A stretch of DNA of 37,061 nucleotides from Parcubacteria group bacterium GW2011_GWA2_38_13b (GCA_000992445.2 LBUF02000018.1:1-37061), one strand, 5' to 3'; positions 21,757 to 30,476 are shown, counted from the stretch's first letter. Numbers and translations are program-made. The notes: generated by a model from the sequence alone, not told the origin.

Positions 21757-23319
21757 ATGGATGAAAAAAATAAAGAAAAATTGTTTTGCAAAAAACCGGT
21801 TGATGAATTTGATTATTCGCTGCAATTGGGTGATCCGGGGCAATACCCTTATACTCGTGGAATTCATCCGCGAATGTACGCGGAACGGCTTTGGACGATG
21901 CGGCAATTTTCTGGATTTGGTTCCGCCGAGGACACTAATAAAAGATTCAGGTATTTATTGGAACACGGCGAAACGGGATTTTCCACGGCATTTGATATGC
22001 CGACACTTTTCGGGAAAGATTCAGACAATCTTGTTTATGGAAAAGAAACGGGTTTATGCGGAGTTGCTATCGATACTTTGGCGGATATGGAAATTCTTTT
22101 TAATGAAATTGATTTGAATCCGCCGATTTCCACTTCAATGACAATCAACGCGCCGGCCATAATTTTATTTGCGATGTATTTGGCGGTTGCGGAGAAAAAA
22201 GGCGTTGATTGGAAAAATTTGCGCGGAACAATCCAAAACGACATTTTGAAGGAATATATCGCGCAAAAGGAATGGATTTTTCCGCCGGAACCGTCTATGC
22301 GGCTTATTACTGATATTATTGAATTTTGCGTGAAATATGTTCCGCAATGGTATCCGATAAGCATCAGTGGTTATCATATTCGCGAAGCAGGTTCAACAGC
22401 GGCGCAAGAATTGGGTTTTACTTTGCGTGACGGCATTGAGTATGTTGAATGGGCGATAAGAGCTGGCTTGAAAGTCGATGATTTCGCGCCGCGACTTTCT
22501 TTCTTTTTTGATTCTTGCGAGAATTTTTTTGAAGAAATCTCTAAATTTCGGGCTGCTCGACGGATGTGGGCGCGGATAATGAAGGAAAGATTTCACTCCG
22601 AAAATGATAAGTCGCGCCAGCTGCGTTTTCATACACAGACAAGCGGTCTCAGTTTACAGGCGGTTGAGCCGGAAAACAATGTAATACGTACAACACTTCA
22701 AGCGTTGGCCGCTGTTTTGGGTGGCACTCAATCGCTTCATACCAATTCACGCGATGAGACATTATGTTTGCCTACCGAAGAAGCGGTAAAAATCGCTTTG
22801 CGGACACAGCAAATTATTGCTTATGAAAGCGGAATAATAAATGCGGTTGATCCGTTAGGCGGTTCTTATCACATTGAGGATTTAACGAATAAATTGGAAG
22901 CCGAAGCAATGGAGTATATTAAAAAAATAGATGAAATGGGCGGAATGATCGAGGCCATTGAACAAGGTTATCCGCAAAGAGAAATAAGACGCTCCGCTTT
23001 CGAACGCGCTAAAAAAACAGCAATGGCGGAAAAGGTTGTTGTCGGTGTAAATAAATTTCCAACGAAAGAAAAATTGATCATTCCGGTTTTAAAAATTGAT
23101 CCGGAAATCCACATAAAACAAGTTAAGCGTCTTAATGAAATTAAACAAGAGCGCGATAATTTCAAGGTTAAGCAATGTCTTGAAAATATCAGTTGCGCCG
23201 CAGCGTCAAAAGACAATCTTGTGTTTCCGGTCATTGAAGCAGTAAGAAATTACGCGACAATCGGCGAGATTTGCATGGCATTTGAAAAAGTATGCGGAAG
23301 ATACGAGGAGAAAGTTTAA
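21757..23319 (+). CDS. icmA: B12-dependent acyl-CoA mutase catalytic subunit, isobutyryl-CoA mutase-like
   Basis: A 520-residue catalytic (TIM-barrel) subunit without its own B12 domain. Aligned by eye to methylmalonyl-CoA mutase (MCM), RLWTMRQF has Phe51 where MCM has substrate-specific Tyr89, and QNDILKEYIAQ has Gln170 where MCM has Arg207. Phe/Gln is the published pair of isobutyryl-CoA mutase; hydroxyisobutyryl-CoA mutase has Ile and an extra Asp, here Ala78 in FSTAFD. The catalytic His is His207 in ISGYH, and Arg44, Arg49 and Gln160 are kept. It would interconvert isobutyryl-CoA and n-butyryl-CoA. The stop is 12 bp before the B12/GTPase fusion gene, AAAGGAG between. Automatic annotation would probably call it MCM. 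Confidence 0.85.
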   Translation: MDEKNKEKLFCKKPVDEFDYSLQLGDPGQYPYTRGIHPRMYAERLWTMRQFSGFGSAEDTNKRFRYLLEHGETGFSTAFDMPTLFGKDSDNLVYGKETGLCGVAIDTLADMEILFNEIDLNPPISTSMTINAPAIILFAMYLAVAEKKGVDWKNLRGTIQNDILKEYIAQKEWIFPPEPSMRLITDIIEFCVKYVPQWYPISISGYHIREAGSTAAQELGFTLRDGIEYVEWAIRAGLKVDDFAPRLSFFFDSCENFFEEISKFRAARRMWARIMKERFHSENDKSRQLRFHTQTSGLSLQAVEPENNVIRTTLQALAAVLGGTQSLHTNSRDETLCLPTEEAVKIALRTQQIIAYESGIINAVDPLGGSYHIEDLTNKLEAEAMEYIKKIDEMGGMIEAIEQGYPQREIRRSAFERAKKTAMAEKVVVGVNKFPTKEKLIIPVLKIDPEIHIKQVKRLNEIKQERDNFKVKQCLENISCAAASKDNLVFPVIEAVRNYATIGEICMAFEKVCGRYEEKV

Positions 23320-23331
23320 AGGAGATGGGCG

Positions 23332-24480
23332 ATGAAAAAGAAAAAAAGGATTATTTTAGTTAAAGCCGGTTTGGACGGCCATGATCAAGGGATAAATGTT
23401 ATAAAGGATTTTTTAATTGAAGAAGGTTATGAAGTATTTTATTTTGGTCTTTATCGCCAGATGCGCGATATCGCCGAAATGGCGATTCAGGAAGGCGTTG
23501 ATTTTATCGGGTTAAGCGTTCATAATGCCGCTCACTTTGAATATACCAAAGAAATTTATGATTATTTGAAAAAACATAATGCTCTTGATATAGCGATGGT
23601 TGTCGGAGGAATTATTCCCGAAGAAGATAAGATTGTTCTTGAAAAAGATTTTGGGGTGAAACATGTTTTTGTTTCCGGAACACACGATGCGAATTTGAAC
23701 GACATTAAAGATTTTTTCAGAAAAAACTCAGGAAGAAATATAAATCCGAAGCTTATTTTAGAAAATAAAAGTAAGAATAATCTTGGCCTGTTTATTTCCG
23801 AACTTGCCAATGGTTCCGAGGAAGCATTGGGGATTGTCAAAAATTTGTTGTGCAAAGATGTTTTAACGATTGGCATTACTGGCCATCAAGGCGTTGGCAA
23901 AAGTACTTTGATAGACCATCTTATTACCCAATTCCGAATTTTAAACAAAAAAGTCGGCGTTATAGCGGTTGATCCCAGCGATTGTATTTTCGGCGGAGCG
24001 TTTCTCGGAGGAGACAGGACGAAAATGTGGCGCCATCTTTTTGATGAGAATGTCCATATTTACAGTATGGCGACTAGGGACGGACATGGCGGGATTGCCG
24101 ACACGACCGGATTGGCGGTAAAGGCGATGAAAATAGTCGGTTGCGATATTGTTATCGTGGAAACAATCGGCGTAGGACAAGATCAAACGGCGGTGCGGAC
24201 GATTGCCGATATGACCGGATTAATTTTAACTCCGGACACCGGCGAAGATCAGGTTTACAAATCAGGCATTATGCAGGTTGCCGATTTTTATGTGATAAAT
24301 AAAACGGATATTATGCCGGCTTTGCCGTTGGAAAAATTTTTGAATGAAATGTTGGATAATAAGGTAAATTTCAGCGGTAAGTCAAAATCGCGGCCGTTTA
24401 TTATTAGCACAAATAATAAAAATTGTTTGGGCATCCAAAAATTGTCGGAAAAAATATTGGAATACGGGAGAAATTTATGA
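23332..24480 (+). CDS. Fusion of B12-binding domain (mutase small subunit) and MeaB/MeaI-type GTPase chaperone
   Basis: A 382-residue two-domain protein. Residues 5-130 are a cobalamin-binding Rossmann domain: LDGHDQG (Asp15-x-His17-x-x-Gly20, His17 being the cobalt ligand), GLSVHNAAH and VVGGIIPEED. Residues about 150-382 are a G3E-type GTPase like MeaB/ArgK: Walker A GHQGVGKST (184-192), VIAVDPSDCIFGGAFLGGDR, IVETIGVGQDQT and the guanine motif NKTD. IcmF enzymes carry B12, GTPase and mutase domains in one chain; here the mutase domain is a separate preceding gene, so this pair is a split IcmF. Loading and repair of B12 would be built into the small subunit. The stop overlaps etfB (ATGA). 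Confidence 0.9.
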   Translation: MKKKKRIILVKAGLDGHDQGINVIKDFLIEEGYEVFYFGLYRQMRDIAEMAIQEGVDFIGLSVHNAAHFEYTKEIYDYLKKHNALDIAMVVGGIIPEEDKIVLEKDFGVKHVFVSGTHDANLNDIKDFFRKNSGRNINPKLILENKSKNNLGLFISELANGSEEALGIVKNLLCKDVLTIGITGHQGVGKSTLIDHLITQFRILNKKVGVIAVDPSDCIFGGAFLGGDRTKMWRHLFDENVHIYSMATRDGHGGIADTTGLAVKAMKIVGCDIVIVETIGVGQDQTAVRTIADMTGLILTPDTGEDQVYKSGIMQVADFYVINKTDIMPALPLEKFLNEMLDNKVNFSGKSKSRPFIISTNNKNCLGIQKLSEKILEYGRNL

Positions 24481-25226
24481 ATATCATAGTTTGCGTGAAA
24501 CAAGTGCCGGATATTGAAAAGCCCGTAAAGATTGCCGGAAAAGTCATAGATGAAAGTTCCGATTTCGTTCTTAATCCCTTGGACGAACATGCGATTCAGC
24601 AGGCGGTTATTGTTAAAGAAAAATTAGGCGGTAAAATTATTGTTTTGACTTTAGGGCCGGAACGCGCCAAGCAAGCATTATTGAGATGTCTTGCGCGGGG
24701 AGCGGACGAAGCGATTCATTTGAAAACTGACAATGATTGCAATTTTGATTCGACTGCCGTGTCTGTTATTTTGGCGGAAAAAATCAAGACATTGCCTTTT
24801 GATATAATTTTTTTCGGAGGTAAGGCCGTTGATACTAATAGCGGCGATTGCGGCGTTCAGGTTGCGAAAATTTTTGGCATTCCCTGTATTCCGGAAATTA
24901 TCAAATTGGAAATTGATAATGAAAAAGTCGTTGCCGTAAGGCAGGTGGATAATGGAGAAGAAATGGTTGAATGTTCGCTTCAGGCGGTTTTTACCTGCCA
25001 GAAGGGAATAAATGAATTGAGTATTTTGCCGCTCCCAAAAATTATGCAGGCCAAAAGAAAACCATTGAAGGTTGAAGATGTTTGCGTGAATAATAGATTT
25101 TCAGAAATCATTGATCTTGAAGTTTTGCCCAATAAAAGAGGTGGTCTTATTCTAGAAGGAAATCCCGAGGAACAAGTTAAGCGATTGGTTGAAATTTTCA
25201 AAAAACAGGGGATTTTGAGGGAATGA
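24477..25226 (+). CDS. etfB: Electron transfer flavoprotein beta subunit
   Basis: A 249-residue ETF beta subunit: MNIIVCVKQVPD start, LNPLDEHAIQQAV, VLTLGPERAKQALLRCLARG, the FAD/AMP-proximal FFGGKAVDTNSGDCGVQVA, and the family tail motif IMQAKRKPLK. With EtfA it accepts electrons from acyl-CoA dehydrogenases. ATG 24477 overlaps the preceding stop (ATGA) and its own TGA overlaps the etfA start, so the three genes are translationally coupled. The frame extends upstream into the previous gene, but the domain start fits 24477. Confidence 0.95.
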   Translation: MNIIVCVKQVPDIEKPVKIAGKVIDESSDFVLNPLDEHAIQQAVIVKEKLGGKIIVLTLGPERAKQALLRCLARGADEAIHLKTDNDCNFDSTAVSVILAEKIKTLPFDIIFFGGKAVDTNSGDCGVQVAKIFGIPCIPEIIKLEIDNEKVVAVRQVDNGEEMVECSLQAVFTCQKGINELSILPLPKIMQAKRKPLKVEDVCVNNRFSEIIDLEVLPNKRGGLILEGNPEEQVKRLVEIFKKQGILRE

Positions 25227-26218
25227 AAATGGAAAACATTTTTGTTTTTATTGAACTTGAATCAGGCGCGATTACCAAATCAGGCATTGAGGTTTTGGGA
25301 AAAGCGCGCGAACTTGCCGACAAATACAGCAAACAAGTGGTAGGATTGGTGCTGGGCAATGATTTCAATAATTTTGCCGGTTTGCTTGATTGTTTGGCGC
25401 GATTAGGAGCTGATGAATTTTTACTGGCAGAAAGCGATAAATTTACGGATTACAACAGCGAGATATACGGGAAAATTATTTGCGGGGAAATTGAAAAATT
25501 AAAACCGCAAATTGTCCTTTTGGGTTCTTCCAAGATTGGCAAGGAACTTGCCGCGCAAATTTCCGCGAAATTTTTAAGTTGTTGTTTTCAGGATTGCGTT
25601 GACATTGACATTGAAGGCGATTTTTTGAAAGCAAAGCGGTTGGTTTTGGCGGGGAAGGCATTCGTGACTTTAAAAAGCAAATGTTCGCAATTTCAAGTTG
25701 CGACATTGCGGCAGGGAATTTTTCAGCCAAAAATCATAGGTAAAGACGCGGAAATTACGCGAATGGATGTTCCCGCTGATTTAGTTAGCAGAATTATTAG
25801 AAAAGAATTTACTGGCAGAACTTCCGGCAAAGTTTCTTTATTGGGAGCAAAAATTATTGTGTCCGGCGGCAGGGGGATGAAAAGCGGGGAAAATTTCAAA
25901 ATTCTTGAAGAGTTAGCTGATGTTTTTGGTGGAGCCGTAGGCGCTTCTCGTGGCGCGGTTGATCTTGAATTTCGTGTTTTCGATGACCAAGTGGGTTTAA
26001 CTGGGAAAACAGTATCGCCGCAAATTTATATCGCTTGCGGCATTTCCGGCGCGCCACAGCATTTGGCAGGGATTACACAGGCAAAATTTATAGTCGCGAT
26101 AAACAAAGATTCGGGGGCGCCGATATTTAAAGCGGCGGATATGGGAATCGTCGGGGATTTGTTTGAAATCGTTCCTCTTTTGACGAAATCGTTGAAAAAT
26201 TTGAAGGGAGAAAAGTAA
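25223..26218 (+). CDS. etfA: Electron transfer flavoprotein alpha subunit
   Basis: A 331-residue ETF alpha subunit. The C-terminal FAD domain shows the signature IIVSGGRGMKSGENFKILEE, then FGGAVGASRGAVD (Arg contacting FAD), QVGLTGKTVSPQIYIACGIS with GAPQHLAGI, and the closing AINKDSGAPIFKAADMGIVG. No N-terminal ferredoxin extension is present, so it is an ordinary dehydrogenase-linked ETF rather than a clear bifurcating type. Overlaps etfB by 4 bp. The electron acceptor is probably the EtfD-type protein encoded 1.3 kb downstream on the other strand. Confidence 0.95.
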   Translation: MKMENIFVFIELESGAITKSGIEVLGKARELADKYSKQVVGLVLGNDFNNFAGLLDCLARLGADEFLLAESDKFTDYNSEIYGKIICGEIEKLKPQIVLLGSSKIGKELAAQISAKFLSCCFQDCVDIDIEGDFLKAKRLVLAGKAFVTLKSKCSQFQVATLRQGIFQPKIIGKDAEITRMDVPADLVSRIIRKEFTGRTSGKVSLLGAKIIVSGGRGMKSGENFKILEELADVFGGAVGASRGAVDLEFRVFDDQVGLTGKTVSPQIYIACGISGAPQHLAGITQAKFIVAINKDSGAPIFKAADMGIVGDLFEIVPLLTKSLKNLKGEK

Positions 26219-26220
26219 AT

Positions 26221-27447
26221 ATGTTTGGACGAATAAAAAGAAAAGTATTTATAGTTTTTGCTTGCCGGACGCCTATAGGAAATTTCGGCGGAATGTTTAA
26301 GTACGATTCCGCTGTTGATTTAGGCGCGACGGCGCTTCACGGCGTTATGCGTAGAGTCGATGCGAATAATGAATATTTTTTGGGTTCGTATGATTTTATG
26401 AGGTGTAATGTTTTTATGGGGAATGTTTTGTCAGCCGGTTTGGGACAAAATCCGGCGCGACAGGCGGCGCATAAAGCGGGTTTTTCATGGGAATCGCCAT
26501 GCGTGACAATCAACAAAGTTTGCGGTTCCGGAATGCAGGCGATAATTTGCGCTTACGATGCCATAAAAAGCGGTCGGATTGATTTGGCATTTGCCGGCGG
26601 AATGGAAAGTATGACGAACTCGCCTTATTTCATTAGGCGTCAGTTGGAAGTTACGGGGAAGGGTAATTCAAAACTTATGGTTGGCGATATGGCAATTGAT
26701 TTTGGCAAGGATGCTTTTTGTGTCGATTCTATGATGCGCGATGGTTTATCTGATGCTTACGGTCATAGAAAAATGGTTGAAATCGCCGATGAATGCGCTA
26801 AAAGATTTGGAATATCAAGAGGAGATCAGGATGAATATGCCAAATTAAGCAATGAACGGGCGATTCACGCGTTTCAAAATCGTATGTTTGAAAATGAAAT
26901 TGTTCCGGTTGAAAATTTTTTCAAAGACGAAGGAATGAATAAGTTTAATCCGGAAAAAATTCTAACATTAAATCCCATTTGCGATGGAGGGAGCATAACT
27001 GCCGCCAGCGCTTCAAAGATAAGCGATGGAGCGGCGGCTTTGATGATTGCGTCCGAGGAAATAGTTGAGAGATTTGGAATAACTCCAATAGCGGAAATTG
27101 TTGATACACTAGAATATGGCGGATTGCCGGAAGAATTTCCAATTGCGCCGTCAAGAGCCATAGGTCGGTTACTTGAACAAAATAAATTAATACTTAAAAA
27201 CATTGGTTTATTTGAAATCAACGAGGCATTTGCCGTGGTGCCTCTTATAGCTATAAAAACATCGGAAATACCTATTGAAAAAATTAATATTCACGGCGGA
27301 GCCGTGGCGTTGGGGCATCCGATTGGGGCATCAGGCGCAAGAATTGTGGTGACGCTGGTTCATGCGTTGAGCAGTAAAGAATTAGGTATTGCTTCCGTTT
27401 GCATCGGCGGCGGCGAAGCACTGGCGATGCTTGTAAGAAAAGTTTAA
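26221..27447 (+). CDS. atoB: Acetyl-CoA acetyltransferase (canonical thiolase)
   Basis: A 408-residue type II thiolase, last gene of the mutase/ETF operon, 2 bp after etfA. All catalytic sites are present: Cys101 in INKVCGSGMQA, NEAFA, His in VALGHPIGASGAR and the second Cys in VCIGGGEALAM. It would split acetoacetyl-CoA into two acetyl-CoA at the end of butyryl-CoA oxidation, or run in reverse. In contrast to the thiolase-like protein at 15122-16528, this one is complete. A terminator follows 16 bp after the stop. Confidence 0.95.
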   Translation: MFGRIKRKVFIVFACRTPIGNFGGMFKYDSAVDLGATALHGVMRRVDANNEYFLGSYDFMRCNVFMGNVLSAGLGQNPARQAAHKAGFSWESPCVTINKVCGSGMQAIICAYDAIKSGRIDLAFAGGMESMTNSPYFIRRQLEVTGKGNSKLMVGDMAIDFGKDAFCVDSMMRDGLSDAYGHRKMVEIADECAKRFGISRGDQDEYAKLSNERAIHAFQNRMFENEIVPVENFFKDEGMNKFNPEKILTLNPICDGGSITAASASKISDGAAALMIASEEIVERFGITPIAEIVDTLEYGGLPEEFPIAPSRAIGRLLEQNKLILKNIGLFEINEAFAVVPLIAIKTSEIPIEKINIHGGAVALGHPIGASGARIVVTLVHALSSKELGIASVCIGGGEALAMLVRKV

Positions 27448-27463
27448 AATATAGATAATTTTA

Positions 27464-27497
27464 AAAATCCCTTTGTTGAAATCAACGAAGGGATTTT
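27464..27497. terminator. Bidirectional terminator between thiolase and etfD genes
   Basis: AAAATCCCTTTGTTGA (27464-27479) pairs with TCAACGAAGGGATTTT (27482-27497) with one G-T/C mismatch site, flanked by A and T tracts. It lies between convergent genes. Confidence 0.8.
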
Positions 27498-27515
27498 ATA
27501 TTTGGAGATTTATTT

Positions 27516-29375
27516 TTATAAATTTAAAATTTCTGCAATATCCATAATTTTTACATCTTCTATGTTTTTCTTTTTTAACGAGTCGTCAAGCATCATAAAG
27601 CAAAATGGGCAGGCGGTTGCGATAATATCCGGATCGGATTTAAGCAATTGTTCCAATCGTATATCGTTGATTTTTTGTCCTTCAGTTTCTTCCATAAACG
27701 CTCTGCCTCCGCCTCCGCCGCAACAAAAAGAATCTTCGCGAGATTTTCCCATTTCTTTAATATTCGCACAAATTTTCCAGTCTATTAGCCGTCGCGGCTC
27801 TTCATAAATATTGTTGTACCGCCCGAGATAACACGGGTCGTGGTACACAATATTCTTCATTGAAAAATCTTTTGATTTGATGTGCAATTTTTTTCGTTTC
27901 ATTAAGTTAGCCAGAAATTCCGTATGGTGCCACACTTTAAAGTCGCTTCCGAATTCCTGATATTCATTTTTGAAAGTATTATAACAATGCGGGCAGAAAG
28001 TGATAATTTCTTTTATGCCGTATCGCTTGAAAATTTCAATGTTTTCCCGGGTAATGATTTGGAAAAGATATTCATTTCCGATTTTTCGTATCCATTCGCC
28101 GCAACAAATTTCTTCCTTGCCTAAAATTCCGAATTTTACGCCGGAGTTATGCATTATTTTGGCAAGATTTTGCGGAATTTTTTGCAGACGACTATCTGAA
28201 GCGCCACCGCAGCCGACCCACAAAAGAATGTCAAATTTTTGATTCTCGTATATTTTCGGCAGGGAGAAAGGAAGTGTTTTTGTCCAATCCTCTTTTTGCT
28301 CTTTTTGAGTTCCGTACGGATTGCCGAATTTTATTTGACCTTCGGCGGAAATGACATTTTCCAGCGCCAATTGCGTTTCCGGCGGTAAATTTCCGGCAAT
28401 CATTGATTGAAATCTTCGCAGTTCAATGATTTTCGGCAAATGCTCAATGAATATCGGGCAGTTTTGCTGGCAAGCGCCGCAAGTGGTGCAATTCCATAGC
28501 TCGTTGGAAGAAATAATATTTTTATTTTCATTTTTTCGCGCTAAATTTTTATTCAGTTTTTGTATTATTGTTTTTGGCGATAATGATTTATCGGAAATGT
28601 TTGCGGGACAAACCGCGTCGCAGCGTCCGCATCTCATGCAGGCGAATGTGTCCAGCATTTGTTTCCAGCTGAATCGTGTAAGGCAGAAGTCTTTTTGGTT
28701 TTCAGCCGTTAAATTTTTTTCATTTTCAACGTCAAAATATGGCAGGTAGCCGAAAGATTTAAGTGATTTGAAAAAAATATTCGGCAAAGCCAAAAATATA
28801 TGCAGATATTTTGAGAATGGCATATAATTCAAAAAACTTAATAGAATCAGTAAGTGTCCGTATTCCGCGTAAATTTTATTTTGATTTGTCGCGAAAGTGT
28901 TTGCGTATAAGTCGCTGGCTTTAAGTCCGAGAATAAAAAAGAGACAAATCAATCCATCCCAATCAAGCGTTAATTCTTTTGGTTTGGTTACAATGCGCCG
29001 ATAGATAAAATAAAACACCGATAGTATGACAATGGCGCTTGTGATTTGACATATTGCGAGATACGCGTTTCCCGCTTTTCCCAAAAGATGAATCAGGGAG
29101 TAATTAAATAAAATTTCGCTCGCGAAATTTACATTAACAAGAAATAACAAAAAAAATCCCCAAAATAGCGCCGCGTGCATTACGCCGGCAATTTTGTTGC
29201 GAAACACTCTTTTTTGCCCGAAGCCGAAGATTAAAAGTGATTTCAGGCGAGTAGATATTTTATCAAATCTGTTTTCCGGTTTCGCTTTCCAGATAATGGC
29301 AATTTTCTTCGCGGCATTATAGAAAAAAAATGCTACGCCGATCGCAAAAAAAATCAACGCAAAATTAATATTCAT
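27516..29375 (-). CDS. Membrane FeS protein, EtfD-type ETF:quinone oxidoreductase (HdrD-like)
   Basis: A 619-residue protein with an N-terminal membrane part of about five or six helices (residues 1-215), then two [4Fe-4S] motifs CMRCGRCDAVCP and CTTCGACQQNCP, then two CCG domains: CCGEWIRKIG with CPHCYNTF, and DPCYLGRYNN with CCGGGGGRAF. This order is that of the membrane FeS oxidoreductase (EtfD, FadF-like) that passes electrons from EtfAB to menaquinone. Its place beside the etfBA operon supports this. Ribosome site GGAGG lies 7 bp before ATG. The N-terminal helices may carry heme b, but I cannot assign ligands confidently. Confidence 0.9.
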   Translation of the reverse strand: MNINFALIFFAIGVAFFFYNAAKKIAIIWKAKPENRFDKISTRLKSLLIFGFGQKRVFRNKIAGVMHAALFWGFFLLFLVNVNFASEILFNYSLIHLLGKAGNAYLAICQITSAIVILSVFYFIYRRIVTKPKELTLDWDGLICLFFILGLKASDLYANTFATNQNKIYAEYGHLLILLSFLNYMPFSKYLHIFLALPNIFFKSLKSFGYLPYFDVENEKNLTAENQKDFCLTRFSWKQMLDTFACMRCGRCDAVCPANISDKSLSPKTIIQKLNKNLARKNENKNIISSNELWNCTTCGACQQNCPIFIEHLPKIIELRRFQSMIAGNLPPETQLALENVISAEGQIKFGNPYGTQKEQKEDWTKTLPFSLPKIYENQKFDILLWVGCGGASDSRLQKIPQNLAKIMHNSGVKFGILGKEEICCGEWIRKIGNEYLFQIITRENIEIFKRYGIKEIITFCPHCYNTFKNEYQEFGSDFKVWHHTEFLANLMKRKKLHIKSKDFSMKNIVYHDPCYLGRYNNIYEEPRRLIDWKICANIKEMGKSREDSFCCGGGGGRAFMEETEGQKINDIRLEQLLKSDPDIIATACPFCFMMLDDSLKKKNIEDVKIMDIAEILNL

Positions 29376-29419
29376 TTTTTTCCTCCATAAAATTTATTTG
29401 TCAAATAACTTAACAGTAT

Positions 29420-29448
29420 CTTATAGCACTTTTACAATAATTTTACAA
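29420..29448 (-). promoter_or_regulatory. Candidate promoter of the EtfD-type gene
   Basis: On the minus strand TTGTAA (29448-29443) and TATAAG (29425-29420) have a 17-bp spacer, 44 bp before ATG 29375. Confidence 0.5.
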
Positions 29449-29462
29449 CATTTCATAGAAAA

Positions 29463-30476
29463 TTAATCAAGTTTCAGCGGTTTGAGTTTCAGTTGATCTT
29501 TCAAATAAGCGAAAAATTCATTTTCCGAATTGAAAAGTTTTCCGCAAAAATAAGTGATAAACGGGCTTCCTTCTTTTTCGGGATAAATCAGCCATACGTC
29601 TTTGCTTGTTTCGTACGCTTCGCGCAATTCGTTAATGACGCCCGGTGAATTGGCAACGCACGGAAAATAAGCGATTGTCTTGCGGCTTTGCTTGATCAGC
29701 CAATAAAGATCGCGGCAAACGGTCTGATGAAAAACTGTCATGTCTTTTCCTTGGCCGGTCGGCGCCGGCCCGACTTCCACGGTTCTCGGGTCAAAAACCG
29801 TATAATACAAATCAAGTTTTTTTATAAACTTTTTGATTTTATCAAAATCTTTTTTGTTTTTAAGATGGGTCATCGGCATACTGACGTAAACCGGTTCAAT
29901 TTGCGGGCAAAAAACCAGTTTATATAAAGTTGAAATTGATTGTTTAACCGGCACAACATAAAATGGTTTATCCGCGAAATCGGCCCAGGAAGCGGTTACT
30001 TCGGCTTCCACGTTTTGCCAAAGGAGAATTTCCGTATTGGAAAGTTTTTCCGATTTCCATTGCGCTCTTGAATTTAATTCATTTTCTATGTCTTCGGATC
30101 GGTTAATGAATGTAAGAAACATCTCCGGTTTTATTTTCCCCAACGAAAGTTTGTCAAAAGCGCGGCTGAATATTTTTTTCCAGTAAAAGAAACTGTGGAA
30201 ACTGATTATTATCAAATCATTTTCTTTTTGGTCTTTTTCCGCATTCGCGGAAATATTTTCAAAAACAGCCGATCTTAAAGCGTGCAAAACATTGGGGTTG
30301 GAATTAAGCACATTTTCTTTGGTGATTTTAATTCCGGCTTTTTCCGCTTGCGTGAAAATCATTTCGCCGACATAATAAATTTTAACTTTTTTGCGGTGTT
30401 TCGCCGCGAATTTTTCAAATTCTTTTAAGTATTCTTTCCGACCGGAACCGGAAATGCTTGTCGCGAGTATAAGCAT
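29463..30476 (-). CDS. Hypothetical protein: degenerate P-loop N-domain plus deoxyribosyltransferase-like C-domain
   Basis: A 337-residue protein of unknown function. The N-terminus (MLILATSISGSGRKEYLKEF) looks like an archaeal adenylate-kinase-like P-loop, but the GK[ST] of Walker A is replaced by GRKE. The C-terminal 140 residues (PVYVSMPMTHLKNKKDF, then CRDLYWLIKQSRKTIAYFP and NSPGVINELREAYETSKDVW) resemble the nucleoside 2-deoxyribosyltransferase/TIR-like fold, with Glu in the E-L-R-E-A helix as possible catalytic residue. It lies downstream of deoC and the zinc-ribbon gene on the same strand, which would fit deoxynucleoside salvage. Both domain calls are tentative. Confidence 0.5.
   Translation of the reverse strand: MLILATSISGSGRKEYLKEFEKFAAKHRKKVKIYYVGEMIFTQAEKAGIKITKENVLNSNPNVLHALRSAVFENISANAEKDQKENDLIIISFHSFFYWKKIFSRAFDKLSLGKIKPEMFLTFINRSEDIENELNSRAQWKSEKLSNTEILLWQNVEAEVTASWADFADKPFYVVPVKQSISTLYKLVFCPQIEPVYVSMPMTHLKNKKDFDKIKKFIKKLDLYYTVFDPRTVEVGPAPTGQGKDMTVFHQTVCRDLYWLIKQSRKTIAYFPCVANSPGVINELREAYETSKDVWLIYPEKEGSPFITYFCGKLFNSENEFFAYLKDQLKLKPLKLD

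Noticed and set aside
21757-23319. Annotation as methylmalonyl-CoA mutase
   Set aside because: The specificity residues are Phe51 and Gln170 instead of Tyr and Arg, and no epimerase or propionyl-CoA carboxylase is nearby.
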